A DNA stretch of 64,000 nt. It comes from Anadara kagoshimensis (lineage: Eukaryota > Mollusca > Bivalvia > Arcoida > Arcidae). Positions 33,766 to 45,952 of the stretch are shown in pieces. The stretch spans positions 9,149,558 through 9,213,557 of the forward strand of contig CM037870.1 of NCBI GenBank assembly GCA_021292105.1, given 5' to 3'. The notes under the pieces are model-generated. The model worked only from the letters and a program-made list of their open reading frames with translations, was not told the DNA's origin and did no database searches. The position numbers and the translations under genes are program-made. Numbering within the stretch: the stretch's first letter is position 1; every line of letters starts with the position of its first letter.

Positions 33766-33825
33766 TGTCATATACTATTTTTTTTAATTTAATTATAAAA
33801 TACATTCAAAAAATAGTATATGACA
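33766..33825. mobile_element. 60-bp palindromic element
   Basis: TGTCATATACTATTTTTT is answered by AAAAAATAGTATATGACA with a short AT-rich loop. Confidence 0.8.
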
Positions 33826-33829
33826 ATAT

Positions 33830-33893
33830 TGTCATATACCATTATTTTAATGTATTTGATGATAAAATTTTTAAAAAAAAATGGTATATGACA
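33830..33893. mobile_element. 64-bp palindromic element, adjacent to the previous one
   Basis: TGTCATATACCATTATTTTA is answered by AAAAAATGGTATATGACA. Only four bases separate it from the copy at 33766-33825. Confidence 0.8.
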
Positions 33894-34019
33894 ATTACCA
33901 ATGCTATGTATAAATCAACTACACATGTAGGTTCCATTGTTTCTGATTTTTATTTGTACACGATTCGCGCCCGATGGTTGCGGAAAAAAATAAACAACAC
34001 GATTTAATATAGTCCCTCT

Positions 34020-34340
34020 CATATACAGTGACCAGGAACAAACCTAGTGTTTGCACACCTTCATTATGAAAAAAGCGTGCTCACACTCTACGCCACAATG
34101 TCTCAAAATACCGCGAAAAGCAGTGAAGATAGGCAGCATGATAAAGTAAACCCTCGCATACAGTCGGCCAGGAATGAACCTAGTGTTTGAACGCCTTCAT
34201 TTTGAAGAATGTATTGCTCACTCTTAATCAAACAATGTTGCAAAAATACTCTTTAACTATAAAAAACAGTTAAGATACACAACAGCATAAAATACTCTTT
34301 CTTACATACAGTTTTCCTAGAATAAACCTAGTGTTTGGAC
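34020..34340. repeat. Three diverged ~135-148-bp units
   Basis: ATACAGT, CCAGGAA, AAACCTAGTGTTTG and CACTC follow in order starting at about 34023, 34158 and 34306; the same triplet is at 38167-38490 in segment copy 2. A 64-codon minus-strand frame conserved in both segment copies (34270-34464, 38415-38609) is probably only a by-product of the duplication. Confidence 0.65.
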
Positions 34341-35066
34341 ATCTTGAGTTTAAGGAATGACGTCTTGACCACTGAAATAGAATTTCGACCAGGAATATTT
34401 CAGATACATGTAGTTTATATTTTATAATGATAATAAAATCCATTATAGCATGTCTTCTATTCATTGATTCTCCTAATATAGTATTTACATTTTATTAAGA
34501 AGTTAACAATCATGAATTATTGAAGGATTGATGGAATAGTGGGTGTGAAATAACGTACCAGAAATTACGATCTGACATCTGATGTAAAGTTACAAAAATC
34601 TAATTATAAAAATTAGCCTCAGACAAGCGAAGTCTGGATTAAAATAAGCCGGTAAATAGAACATATTTCCCCTTGTATTTACTCTACAGATTGGAGCCGT
34701 CCATTCCTGGTCTGTTTGTTAGACAGTTTATTGAATTTGACTGCGTTCACTCCATTTGTTTAAACATTGCTTTCGCTTAGCTATTTAATATATTGCTTAC
34801 AACGTGAAATACGCGTAGGAAATTGAATATATTTGCGGATATAGGCTTGGCGTTTACACATAAGGTGATCTAATTATACTTGAAAATAGTTTTTAGTAAT
34901 TAAGGATTTTTGACTTCTCATGAGACCCCCTATATCCGCCGTCTACAAAACCGTTCGTGATTTTTATTCCTTTTGCGGATATCATTTCGCTTTGTGACGT
35001 CATACACAAAATATCAATTAAGTTATTTCAACAAAGGTAGAAAACTTTCAGAAATAATAGTCTATG

Positions 35067-35183
35067 TGAGTGTATTCCATAGGTATTATAAATGAGAGTA
35101 AGGGATAGCAAATTGAATGTTGAAAGATCAAGTTAAATTTGCCATTCCTGACTCTAATTTATAATACCGAATGAATACACTCA
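35067..35183. mobile_element. 117-bp MITE-like hairpin, copy in segment 1
   Basis: GAGTGTATTCCATAGGTATT is answered by AATACCGAATGAATACACTC, with further pairing (AGAGTAAGGGATAGCAAATT / AAATTTGCCATTCCTGACTC). Confidence 0.75.
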
Positions 35184-35924
35184 AATAGAATGTTTTTTCT
35201 TATAGGCCTATTTGCAATCAAAATAGTGTAAGCATGACAGATAATTTAAAATAACAGATACAATAATTTATTTAATCCAAGTCCTTTACAAAGATATGAG
35301 AATCCAAACAAGGATAGAGATATTGACTTAAGTCAGAATGCATGACGTAATAGGTGGTATTTCTTGACGTAATCAGAAGATATGACCCATACTGTATTCA
35401 TAAGCGAATGAATGCAAGTATCATAATCTTTTTTATTTTTATTATTCAACTCATTAAAAAAATGTAATATGACTTTTTGTATTTGCAACTTTTGCATGCA
35501 TTATTATTTTCAAAGTATCAAAAGTAGCATATGACACAATCGACAACAATAACAGTATGTTCATCTAAAGAAAGTCAGAAAATAGAAATAAGAGAAAAAA
35601 TCCTGTAACAGTCGGTTACAAATCTTACTCCCGTCGTTTTTATCTTAAATATGATCATAAATATATAATATTCCTTCTCGAAATCACAATTTTAAAGCAG
35701 TAAAAACTCTGAAACTTGCAAATATTAAAATCAATTATATTTTAATTACATCAACTTCAATTTTAGCGTCTTTAAATTCTCTCGAATTCAAGAGAACCTA
35801 ACACGAACGGGAAAGTATCCCCAAGTATACTTTTCAATGGATACCATTATCCGTACAAGCTAAAGGCATCAATCTGCGCAATATCACAGCACATGAAATA
35901 GGAAAAACATATATTATCAACATC

Positions 35925-36180
35925 AAACATACCGATCCATGTTCAAATCACAATTCCAATAAAAGTGACAAATTCAGAAAAACACGTTTCTCAAGCTCAG
36001 ACCGGGTGCTCCGGAAGAGTAAGCACCCCTTGTTTAGCTATTTACACCGCCGAGCGTCCAATCAAAATTGAAAATGAAAGGAATATGAAACTATGGACCT
36101 CAAATACTTTTGTGAAACAATACATCATAAGCAGGAAAAGCATGTATTTTGATTTATAAACAATACTATGCAGAGATTAG
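35925..36180 (-). mobile_element. YIDD-RT element tail fragment (duplication copy 2)
   Basis: Counterpart of 31265-31500: GACCGGGTGCTCCGGAAG and TTTAGCTATTTACACC on the minus strand. Confidence 0.7.
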
Positions 36181-36344
36181 TTGTCAACACAATTAATTAC
36201 ACAACTTCTTGTTTTTAACGCGATCACTGGACATTCTGGCAAATGGTGTATTTTTTGTGGTTTATGATTAAGTACATTTTGCAATCCTAACCGGTCATTC
36301 GAAAACAATGGTTACCAGATACAAACTAAAAAACTTAAAAATGT

Positions 36345-36455
36345 TAGTGGAAGTTCACGTGTCTAACCTAACTTGTCAGTTCCAAAGTATCGGACAAGGA
36401 TTAGTATGTTTGGTTTGCTTCTGGATTGTGATTCGGACATGGATTAGTATGTTTG
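36345..36455 (+). mobile_element. YIDD-RT element terminal piece upstream of RT copy 2
   Basis: GTGGAAGTTCACGTGTC and two successive GGATTAGTATGTTTG termini, i.e. the end unit occurs twice in a row before the RT fragment begins. Confidence 0.75.
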
Positions 36456-37270
36456 TGCATCATTGATTGCTGATTTGTTTCTTTATTCTTACGAAGCAGA
36501 ATTTATGCAGAACCTTGTTAAATCTGGAGAGAAGACTGTCGCCAAATCATTCAACTCAACATACAGATATATAGATGACGTTCTGTCTCTTAACAATCCT
36601 AAATTTGGAGACTATGTAAATGTCATCTATCCTAGTGAGCTTGAAATAAAAGACACGACTGATTCCTCAAGTTCTGCTTCATATTTAGACTTATACCTGA
36701 ATTATGACGCACACGAAAGGCTACATTTGAATCATTATGACAAACGTGATGACTTTAATTTTTCTATTGTAAACTTTCCTTTTTTTATGCAGCAATATAC
36801 CTGCTTCTCCTGCTTGTCTTGTGATGTATTTGTTTCCCAATTAATACGCTATGGTAGAGCTTGTTAAATGGATAAGTATGTTTGTTTTTGATTCCCACTA
36901 CGGAGACTTTGTACAACGAAGTATGCTGCTTGCAAATAAATTATTGACTCAGGGATATTGCAAGCCTAGGCTTATTAAGGCCCTCAAAAAGTTTTATGGC
37001 CGTCATCACAGTATTGTTGATAAGTTTGATGTTTCTGTGTCCAGGATTGCCCTGGATATTTTTGACGTCTCATAGTTCCATGTTTCTTTCACACAATTTT
37101 GATTACACACGTGGCGGGTGTAGCTAGCTAAACAGGAGGGGCTTACCCTTCCGGAGCACCCGACCTCACTTCCCTGGTGGAAGTTCACGTGTCTAACCTA
37201 ACTTGCCAGTTTCAAAGTTTTTACTTTGCTTCTGGATTGTTATTCGGACATGGATTAGTATGTTTGTTTT
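36456..37270 (+). mobile_element. YIDD-type reverse transcriptase fragment with 3' tail, copy 2
   Basis: Second broken, 5'-truncated copy, with the same boxes (RYIDDVLSLNNPK, SELEIKDTT, KFYGRHHS) and a tail ending GGATTAGTATGTTTG near 37264. It is somewhat more damaged than copy 1. Because it lies at the same place in the duplicated block, it arose by segmental duplication and not by a new insertion. Confidence 0.8.
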
Positions 37271-37339
37271 GATTTGATTTTGATTACATCGAAGTGCTAT
37301 AAACATCTTGACGTCGTTCTAGAATAAAAAAAAATCCCA

Positions 37340-37370
<31 letters not shown>

Positions 37371-37392
37371 GTGTGTGTGTGTGTGTGTGTGT
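37340..37392. repeat. (TA)n(TG)n microsatellite
   Basis: Compound repeat, TATATA followed by TGTGTG with one GG interruption. Segment copy 1 has only a short version at 32763-32778, so this is a length difference acquired since duplication. Confidence 0.9.
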
Positions 37393-37910
37393 AATCTCCC
37401 GCCAATTTGAACGACGACGTGCGAATTTTCATTCATTAATAGTATGTAGTACGTAAAAACAATACAAATACCTAACAATTAGGCATGCTGCCATCAGGGT
37501 AGACGGTTATCTCCCGTTTTGATGCGAAAGTCAAACAAATAAAGATGAAACGTCTATATCGTTGTCTTATATCACGTAAGCCTACCTCACTATACAACTA
37601 TATAGTTAATGTCTACACTTTTCGGAAAATGCAAAGATTTCAAGATTTCGCAATAAAATAAAATCAAAAGATACAACCTGCTATTATCCGAAAATGAAGA
37701 AATGTTCTTATTCAAAATGATGATATTTTATAGTTTTACAATGCGCAGTTGTAATAGTTTATATTTTTGTTTTTGTTTTTTGTGCATTGATTTTATTGAC
37801 AAATACTAAGTCATTCCAGTTGCTTTATTTCATTTTAATATTCAGCAAAATAATCACGGCAGCAATGTAAAGTCTTATAAAGTGACAAGATGTGCTTCTT
37901 CAATGATTAC

Positions 37911-37968
37911 TGTCATATACTATTTTTAAATTTAATTATAAAATACATTCAAAAAATAGTATATGACA
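37911..37968. mobile_element. 58-bp palindromic element (segment copy 2)
   Basis: TGTCATATACTATTTTT answered by AAAAAATAGTATATGACA; counterpart of 33766-33825. Confidence 0.8.
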
Positions 37969-37977
37969 ATATATTGT

Positions 37978-38037
37978 TGTCATATACCATTTTTGAATGT
38001 ATTTTATGATAAAATTTTTAAAAAATGGTATATGACA
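37978..38037. mobile_element. 60-bp palindromic element (segment copy 2)
   Basis: TGTCATATACCATTTTTGAA answered by AAAAAATGGTATATGACA; counterpart of 33830-33893. Confidence 0.8.
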
Positions 38038-39210
38038 ATTACCAATACAATGTATAAATCAACTACACATGTAGGTTCCATTGTTTCTGATTTTTATTTG
38101 TAAACGATTCGCGCCCGATGGTTGCCGAAAAAAATAAACAACACGATTTAATATAGTCCCTCTCATATACAGTCGACCAGGAATAAACCTTGTGTTTGGA
38201 CACCTTCATTTTGAAAAAAAGCGTGCTCACAGTCTACGCCACAATGTCTCAAAATACTGCGAAAAGCAGTGAAGATAGGAAACATGATAAAGTAAACCCT
38301 CGCATACAGTCGGCCAGGAATGGACGTGTGTTTGGACGCCTTCATTTTGAAGAATGTCTTGCTCACTCTTTATCACACAATGTTGCAAAAATACTCTTTA
38401 ACTATAAAAAGCAGTTAAGATACACAACAGCATAAAATACTCTTTCTTACATACAGTTTTCCTAGAATAAACCTAGTGTTTGGACACCTTGAGTTTAAGG
38501 AATGACGTCTTGACCACTGAAATAGAATTTCGACCTGGAATATTTCAGGTACATATAGTTTATATTTTATAATGATAATAAAATCCATTATAGCATGTCT
38601 TCTATTCATTGATTCTCCTAATATAGTATTTACATTTTATTTAAGAAGTTACCAATCATGAATTATTGAAGGATTGATGGAATAGTGGGTGTGAAATAAC
38701 GTACCAGAAATTACGATCTGACATCTGATATAAAGTTACAAAAATCTAATTATAAAAATTAGCCTCAGACAAGCGAAGTCTGGACTAAAATAAGCCGGTA
38801 AATAGAACATATTTCCCCTTGTATTTACTCTACAGATTGGAGCCGTCCATTCCTGGTCTGTTTGTTAGACAGTTTATTGAATTTGACTGCGTTCATTCCA
38901 TTTGTTTAAACATTGCTTTCGCTTAGCTATTTAATATATTGCTTACAACGTGAAATACGCGTAGGAAATTGAATATATTTGCGGATATAGGCTTGGCGTT
39001 TACACATAAGGTGATCTAATTATACTTGAAAATAGTTTTTAGTAATTAAGGATTTTTGACTTCTCATGAGACCCCCTATATCCGCCGTCTTCAAAACCGT
39101 TCGTGATTTTTATTCCTTTTGGGGATATCATTTCGCTTTGTGACGTCATACATAAAATATCAATTAAGTTATTTCAACAAAGGTAGAAAACATTCAGAAA
39201 TAATAGTCTA

Positions 39211-39331
39211 TGTGAGTGTATTCCATAGGTATTATAAATGAGAGTAAGGGATAGCAAATTGAATGTTGAAAGATCAAGTTAAATTTGCTATTTCTGACTC
39301 TCATTTATAATACTGAATGAATATACTGAAA
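39211..39331. mobile_element. MITE-like hairpin, copy in segment 2
   Basis: Counterpart of 35067-35183; the right arm has drifted (ATACTGAATGAATATACTGA). Confidence 0.65.
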
Positions 39332-39834
39332 TAGAATGTTGTTTCTTATATTTGCAATCAAAAATAGTGTAAGCATGACAGATAATTTAAAATAACAGAT
39401 ACAATAATTTCTTTAATCCAAGTCCTTTACAAAGATATGAGAATCCAAACAAGGATAGAGACATCGACTTAAGTCAGAATGCATGACGTAATTGGTGGTA
39501 TTTCTTGACGTAATCAGAAGATATGACCTATACTGTATTCATAAGCGAATGAATGCAAGTATCATAATCTTTTTTATCTTAATTATTCAACTCATTAAAA
39601 AACTGTTATATGACTTTTTTGTATTTGCAACTTTTGCATGCATTATTATTTTCAAAGTATCAAAAGTAGCATATGAAACAATCGACAACAATAACAGTAT
39701 GTTCATCTAAAGAAAGTCAGAAAATAGAAATAAGAGAAATAATCCTGTAACAGTCGGTTACAATTCTTACTCTTATATTTTCTATTTGATATAATCATTC
39801 AAAATATTAATTAATTAATCAATCAAAAAAACAA

Positions 39835-40110
39835 ATATACCCTTCCTTCTCCAAATCACAATATCGAAGCAAAAAGAATACTTGCAAACTAGATTAAACA
39901 GGCGAACTTCAACCAGGAAAGTGAGGTCGGGTGCTCCCCAAGGTTAAGCACCTGCTGTTAAGCTAGTTACACCCGTCATTTGTAAAATCGAAATTTGGAA
40001 TGAAAGGAATATTGTAACTATGGGTGGGACGTCAGATATATCCAGGGTAATTTTGAGCACAGAGACATCATGCTTACCAACAACATTGTGATGACGGTCA
40101 TAAAACTATA
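39835..40110 (-). mobile_element. YIDD-RT element 3' end
   Basis: CAACCAGGAAAGTGAGGTCG, GTGCTCCCCAAGG, AGCTAGTTACACC and the RT stop region (GACGTCAGATATATCC, TGATGACGGTCATAAAAC) on the minus strand. It begins just past the end of segment copy 2. Confidence 0.8.
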
Positions 40111-40464
40111 TGCAAACCCTGGTTATCAAGTTATTATTTATCTTATTTTATTTATCTGGCAACAAAATTGAATCGGTCTGATACAGAAACAACTTAAAAT
40201 CCGTTTAGTAACCTTATATAGGCAGTTACTGATGTTATCAAGCTAAACCAATGTGTTACAAAGCACATCAAACATCGTCGCTTTGGTGATGGAACACAAT
40301 TGTAACAGATCCTCCTGAAAAAATCTCTAATGTTCCGTAACAGATTAGCTTTCCGTAAGTTTGATGAATCTGATGCAGTTGTCCTTACCGACATTATCAA
40401 TGAACGAACAAATAAAAATGTCATTTTTGTAATCACTAAGAAAATGTGGTATCGATTATTGATT

Positions 40465-40560
40465 GATTTGGTTGGTTGGTTGATTGGGGATTTACGTCCC
40501 AATCAAAAACATGTCATTTATATCAAGATTTTACCAGCTACAGGTGAAGTTACCTTTTAA
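40465..40560 (-). mobile_element. SINE 3' end fragment
   Basis: GGTTGGTTGATTGGGG, GACGTAAATCCCC analogue on the minus strand and TTTATATCAAGATTTTACC; the tail part only. Confidence 0.5.
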
Positions 40561-40669
40561 GTTTTTATTGAGCTCATGACAATGTGCACGGAGAATCGGC
40601 TTTAAAAAGCCTCTTTCCATCGTCCCGAGGTTTTCATTTTTAACATGAGTTAATATATAAAGTTCTATT

Positions 40670-40750
40670 TCTAACATAACTTGTCAGTTCCAAAATGTTT
40701 ACTTTGCTTCTGGATTGTGATTCGGATATGGATTAGTATGTTTGATTTTG
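40670..40750 (+). mobile_element. YIDD-RT element terminal piece
   Basis: AACTTGTCAGTTCCAAAATG, TTTACTTTGCTTCTGGATTG and GGATTAGTATGTTTG: only the last ~75 bp of the family. Confidence 0.8.
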
Positions 40751-41715
40751 ATTTCAAAACGAACAAACACGTTCGATGCTCTTAAGAAAACTTTTAGTTT
40801 GTAATTCATTAAAGTTATTCAAACTCTATTCTCCTGAAAAGTTGAAAGATGCGAAAATGATACAGTATATTTGCTAATAAGAAACCAGCAGAAGGATTAC
40901 ATTGTTATGCATGTGTTGTATTGCAATAAGTGTAAAAGTTGCATCACTGAAAGAGGTATTGAATTAAAGCTTCCATGAGTGGCCCAAAAGTAGATGTCTC
41001 TCTGTAGGTCAATTGGCTGAAGATAAATCGTGCTGAAGTGACGAACGTGGCAGACCAATAACTACCAATAAATTTATTAACACGACCAGAACAAAAGCGT
41101 CTGGCTTTACAACTAACTCCGGAAAATTAAGTTAATCTTGACTGTATCTTAACACAGCTTACTAGAATTGAGTGCCCCGACAGCTGACGTCTCAATAAGT
41201 GGTGATCTCTCTAGGAAGTCGGCAATTTACTCCCTAGAACCTTCTCTGATATATAGCATTCTAATTGTTAAAACCATCTACTGGTGTATCATTATCGTGA
41301 CGTTTGGTGATTGATAGACTGACCAATCTGGACAACAAATCAATTTATGTTCGCCTCGTATATATATACTTATTCGATATTGTATATCGGAATATGTTCC
41401 AAGTATGTCTCATTTCGAATAAAAATCGCAAAAACGTCAACACGCGAAAAGGAATCACGAATACTTATATTTGATACAAGTTACTTGCGTGACATAACAC
41501 GATGACAAATAAATTAGCTAGTCTTCGTTAAGATAAAACGATCAAAAACTTTGCTAATTTACAGTAGCAAGGCGATATATGGTGTGTTTTTCCTTTGTTC
41601 ATTCTCTTCAGCTATGTGAAATATGTTTTATCAAATACATGTGATGTTTAAACTCATGCTTGCGTTTCTATTATTAATAGGGATAAGGGTATCAAATATT
41701 AATATAAGTTGACAT
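40751..41715. other. Non-genic stretch
   Basis: No exon or recognisable repeat. Confidence 0.5.
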
Positions 41716-41717
41716 TG

Positions 41718-42012
41718 CAAGCCTAGGCTTATCAAGGCCCTCAAAACGTTTTGCGGAAGTCATCATAGTATTGTTGATAAATTTGATGTCTCTGTGTCCA
41801 GATTGTCCTGGATATATTTGACGTCTCATAGTTCCATGTTCCTTTCACTTAATTTTGATTACACACGTGGTGGGTGTAGCTAGCTAAACAGGAAGCGCTT
41901 ACCCTTCCGTCCTCACTTCCCTGGTAAAAGTTCACGTGTCTAACCTAACTTGAAGTTTCAAGTTTTTACTTTGCTTCTGGATTGTGATTCGGACATGAAT
42001 TAGTATATTTGC
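41718..42012 (+). mobile_element. YIDD-RT element 3' end, 5'-truncated
   Basis: Starts abruptly in the last RT codons (GCAAGCCTAGGCTTATCAAG) and runs to the terminus. Close to the 32-kb copy by eye. A typical 5' truncation from target-primed insertion. Confidence 0.85.
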
Positions 42013-42029
42013 TTTTTATTGAAAGCTTA

Positions 42030-42350
42030 ATGCATCAATCACTCAATGAGTGGTCACTCCGTATGTCGGAGGTCGGGATTCGAAGCCTGGCTAGGTCTGA
42101 TCAAGACTTATAGATCTTTTTCCAACCACTCAACATTTAGAAATGAAATTCACTTGGTATTCTAAAGACTCTTCCAAGCGTCACGGTAGATCTTGCTCTC
42201 TAATGTAATCTCCCTGGACATTGCCACGAGAGCACCGCATAAGACAAAATTCCTGTCATTTCACCTATAGCGGGTGACGTTTCGATATAAATAAAATATT
42301 CTTGACTGGGATGTAAACCTCCAACAAATAAAACGACCATCAATCACTCA
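42030..42350 (+). mobile_element. tRNA-derived SINE
   Basis: A degraded box A, box B GGGATTCGAAGCCTGG, and tail GATATAAATAAAATATTCTT then GACTGGGATGTAAACC, ending in ATCA/CATC repeats. The head is of the same type as 22940-23165 (GTCTGATCAA shared). Confidence 0.75.
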
Positions 42351-42421
42351 GTTACCATGGTTTCCAATCAGCTAGAATGCAAAATATACCCTACCATTGT
42401 TATTTTGCAGCACGTACAAGT

Positions 42422-42675
42422 CCTGGTTTCACAATCATTCCTTAGCTAAGATTTTCCTTAACTTAAATCTTGCAAAATTTCAAATCTTTATAATTTTGTC
42501 ATTTTTTAAGATATTGAGGAATGTAAGATGTCACTTTTAAGATCACTTCTCGATTAAAACATTTGCATTAGTTTTGACAAAAATATTCATCAATAGTTTC
42601 TAAAAGAGATTACAAAAATTGGCTAAATTGAAGTTAAGGAAAATCTTAGCTAAGGAATGATTGTGAAACTGGAGC
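42422..42675. mobile_element. 254-bp MITE with ~40-bp inverted ends, copy 1
   Basis: GTTTCACAATCATTCCTTAG, CTAAGATTTTCCTTAACTT is answered almost perfectly by AAGTTAAGGAAAATCTTAG, CTAAGGAATGATTGTGAAAC. Other copies at 55451 and 63751. Confidence 0.85.
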
Positions 42676-42689
42676 CTGGTTTCTTATAA

Positions 42690-43845
42690 TTTAGGACTTT
42701 GCTACGTCTGGGGTTACGCGAAATGACGATTTAAAAAAAATGCTGATTGTATGTTGTTGCTTCTTCACGATTTTGCGATCACCATATATCAATGGTTCAA
42801 GTTCATTGTTCCATACACATTCAAAAAGGTTATTGTCAGGTGTTAATTTATAAGATTTTTTAAAAATGATATAGGATACAAATGAATCAAATAGCAATTT
42901 CAACATTATTAAAATGTGGAGAGAAAAAAACACAAAATGCTTTTATTTGAAAAAATGTTAATGTGTTTATATGCATATGATTGATACAACTGTTTGTTGT
43001 TCTTCATCTTGTTGTCAGCAGGCGACAGTTGATATATAAAATCAAAACTTTTTACTTTAATAAATTCCATTAAAATCATTACCTTTTGCGTTTTAGATTT
43101 TATTTCAATTTTTGCGTAAAACTGATAATGCTTTAATTTTATAAGGACATTATCAATAAATTAGTCAAGAGGATTCCTTCAGAAACTTCAGATTCCTTCC
43201 ATGACAGAAACCTAATTAAACAATAGAGGGAATATGATGTATATGAACAGCTATCTCTATTCTAGTTTGTGAAATACTAACTCATGTGGGACACAAACCA
43301 GAAGTGATTGATGAAAATAAAAATGGCCGACAAAATCTTAATTTCTCAGGGGAGTCTTAGCATTTGTTATCACCTCTGGGATGCACGATAGAATGGGTCA
43401 ATTTCACTTTACTTTTCTTACTTTTCAGAGGAAAATGTATAACCTTGATGATTTTACGTCAATCACGTCTTAAAGTTTCTTATATTTCTGAATATTTTAT
43501 CAAAAACTGACCCCTCCATGACTTTCAAACATGATTTTTCTCGCTTAAACAACATAAAATAGATAACTCGTCTTTGAGAGTACTGGAAATCACATTAACG
43601 GTGTTAGTTTTTATGTACTAGATACCGAATCTGACCGCGCTAAATTATCACATAAAGATACGGGAGATTAGATCATGACAACCCATCCGTCTACCCTAGT
43701 TCCGGTAATGCCTGAAGACAAAGATTTATGGGATAGTTAATATGGCTGACTTATTTCGGACAGCATATCTTTCATTATAGTTCAGTTGTTGTCTTATGTT
43801 TCAATAACCTCACAGCGGATATTAAATATTGCATTTATATTAGGG
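42690..43845. other. Non-genic stretch
   Basis: No gene or recognisable repeat was found. Confidence 0.5.
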
Positions 43846-43848
43846 AAT

Positions 43849-43976
43849 GTCCCTCCCAACTGGATTCCTATAACACTATCCACGAATGTTGCCCCTCCCA
43901 ACTGAATTCCTATAACATTATCCACTAATCCGACCCCTCCCAACTGGATATCTATAACATCTACGAATTCGGTCCT
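43849..43976. repeat. Three 42-bp tandem units
   Basis: CCCTCCCAACTGGATTCCTA begins at 43851, 43893 and 43935 with few differences. Confidence 0.85.
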
Positions 43977-44934
43977 CTATTACTCAGAGTTCTATACTGT
44001 TGTCTGCGTTGAAATTGGTGACAGCAAATCGTTCGTGTTGGTTCGACATGAAACGTTGTGACATTTTGGTCAATATTGCACTTCATTACTGTGTAGTCTA
44101 AATGAAGTTTATAGTAGTCTGACGTCCCATAGCCGTACAAAGCAAACTCAATACTGTATACGAGCCAGTTTCTAGACAGGTATTGTAGCAAGTTCAATGA
44201 TACATTTATTTACATTTTAAGATTTCCATTTTTTCCTTATTGTAAATCTTCATTCAAAGAAGTTTAGAATCGACGCCGCTTATGACATGCATGCCCAGTC
44301 GCTAAAAAATCAGATATATGTACAATAAAGACGTTACATGAATAATCGAGTCAAGTGAATATTGGCTCTTATAAAAGCAATTGGTGATAAAACAAATTGT
44401 TATGGAACAAAATCAAATGTAAATGTTGTAACTTTTTGAGTTCATTTTGTTGCGTACTCTTACTGTTTTGATGTGAAAACGTTACAGATAACATGAAATC
44501 CCTATTGAAATTTGAGGCAAGTATGTAAACAAAGTGTATTTAATCCGTTTGTACCTGAATCACCAGTAACACTATCCTGTAGAACTTTTTCATTGATAGA
44601 ACAAATACACTGTTACATAATAATGTTTCATTTCTTCAACGCTGTTAACCAATGAAAATGAATTTCCGCATTCATTTTTCGATTGCTTGAGGGACATGAT
44701 TTTTCAGATTATTATAAAGACGATTTTCCGTTTGTGTCTCACAGTGGTAACTTGACTGATGTTAAATAAAGCCTGATTCCTTCTTATTTCAAAGAAGTCT
44801 TAAAAACTTTGCAAAATAAGTGTTAACAATGAATGTTATAATTTATCTTAAAGGCAGAAGCCAAAAAATTTAACTTCTAATACATCTTTGTTTCCTACTT
44901 TAGACTTTTTTAAATTGCTTTAAGTTTAAAATGT

Positions 44935-45085
44935 ACTCTATGGCGGTTACAGGTGGTTTTTAAGTTTTTGAACTCTACAGAGGGGTGTTTTTGGTGTACA
45001 CTGAGACACGGTTCCTCGGTTTTTCATCTCGTCCGAAAGACTACTCCAGTTTTGACTAATGGACACTTAACAGCTCTGGGTTCAG
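44935..45085 (-). mobile_element. SINE-like body fragment
   Basis: AACTCTACAGAGGGGTGTTT and GAAAGACTACTCCAG recall the body of the repeat at 6150-6385; no tRNA head here. Weak. Confidence 0.35.
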
Positions 45086-45848
45086 TTGTTCAAAGTTCCC
45101 TCAGGTTAAACAGTTTTTGAGCAAGAACTTAGCCCTTCTTAAACAGAACGACACCAACGCTTTAAGTATTAAAAAAAGTTATTTATATAAATTTAAGAGA
45201 CAATAGCTACATTGACTATTACAACGTCCTGATGCCCTAAACAGAGTCCCAGTTTAATTTTATTTGATTAATTCAAATTTAAGCACCTATATTAATCTGA
45301 TTATGCAATTACTTAATTTAATGAGTTTAAATTTGAAATTTGAATTTAATACGCTTGTAAGATATAGGTTCATTGAAACGGTAATTGTATAACTAAATGT
45401 TTCAGACGGCCTAATTGAATTTTGAATGAATTTGTATATACTACAGTATCTATAAATGCTTGAATGGAATTGTGCAGGGGAAAATTAAGAAATAGCATGT
45501 AATAATTTAATTTGGTGTAATTATTTTAAAAGATATTTTATTCCCAATACAATCAATAATACATTAAGATGCATATATAGTGTGAAAAGGATTGGAGAAC
45601 AAGGTCGAAGTGTTACGTAAACGCAGCTTCACAGTCTTTGCTTAAAAAATTAAGTTACAAGCATGTCTTGTTTTTAGTTGGTTAGTCAAAACTCTATCTT
45701 GAGTATTGGACAATATTTTTACCATGTTAATGCAAATAATGTTTATCAAAAGAAGTTATAAAGTTCAGAATTTCATGTTTATAACAATTTGTTTGTTTTT
45801 TCCAAAGTTTCAAAACATTTTCTAATTTTATTAACTGTTTGGTTAGGC

Positions 45849-45904
45849 TGTCATTTACCATTGTTTTTTATTAGCATTTAATATATTAAAAACATGGTAT
45901 ATGA
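45849..45904. mobile_element. 56-bp palindromic element
   Basis: TGTCATTTACCATTGTTTTT answered by AAAAACATGGTATATGA. Confidence 0.7.
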
Positions 45905-45952
45905 GAGCTTTGAACAACCGAGTCCCGGTAAAAATTACAATTAGGTAAACAA

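Larger units (their letters stand above)
30803..35631. repeat. Tandem segmental duplication, copy 1
   Basis: From ATTAAAATCAATTAT to GTAACAGTCGGTTACAA this block matches 35717-39771 in the same orientation and order, with only scattered differences by eye in most parts. Copy 1 has about 250 extra bases near 30890-31145, and a second copy of a ~450-bp segment near 33180-33600. Confidence 0.9.
35717..39771. repeat. Tandem segmental duplication, copy 2
   Basis: Direct repeat of 30803-35631 after an 85-bp spacer; carries its own RT fragment, palindrome pair, 135-bp triplet and hairpin in the same order. Confidence 0.9.

Noticed and set aside
34270-34464. 64-codon minus-strand frame conserved at 38415-38609
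   Set aside because: Conservation is explained by the segmental duplication; the frame has no protein character of its own.
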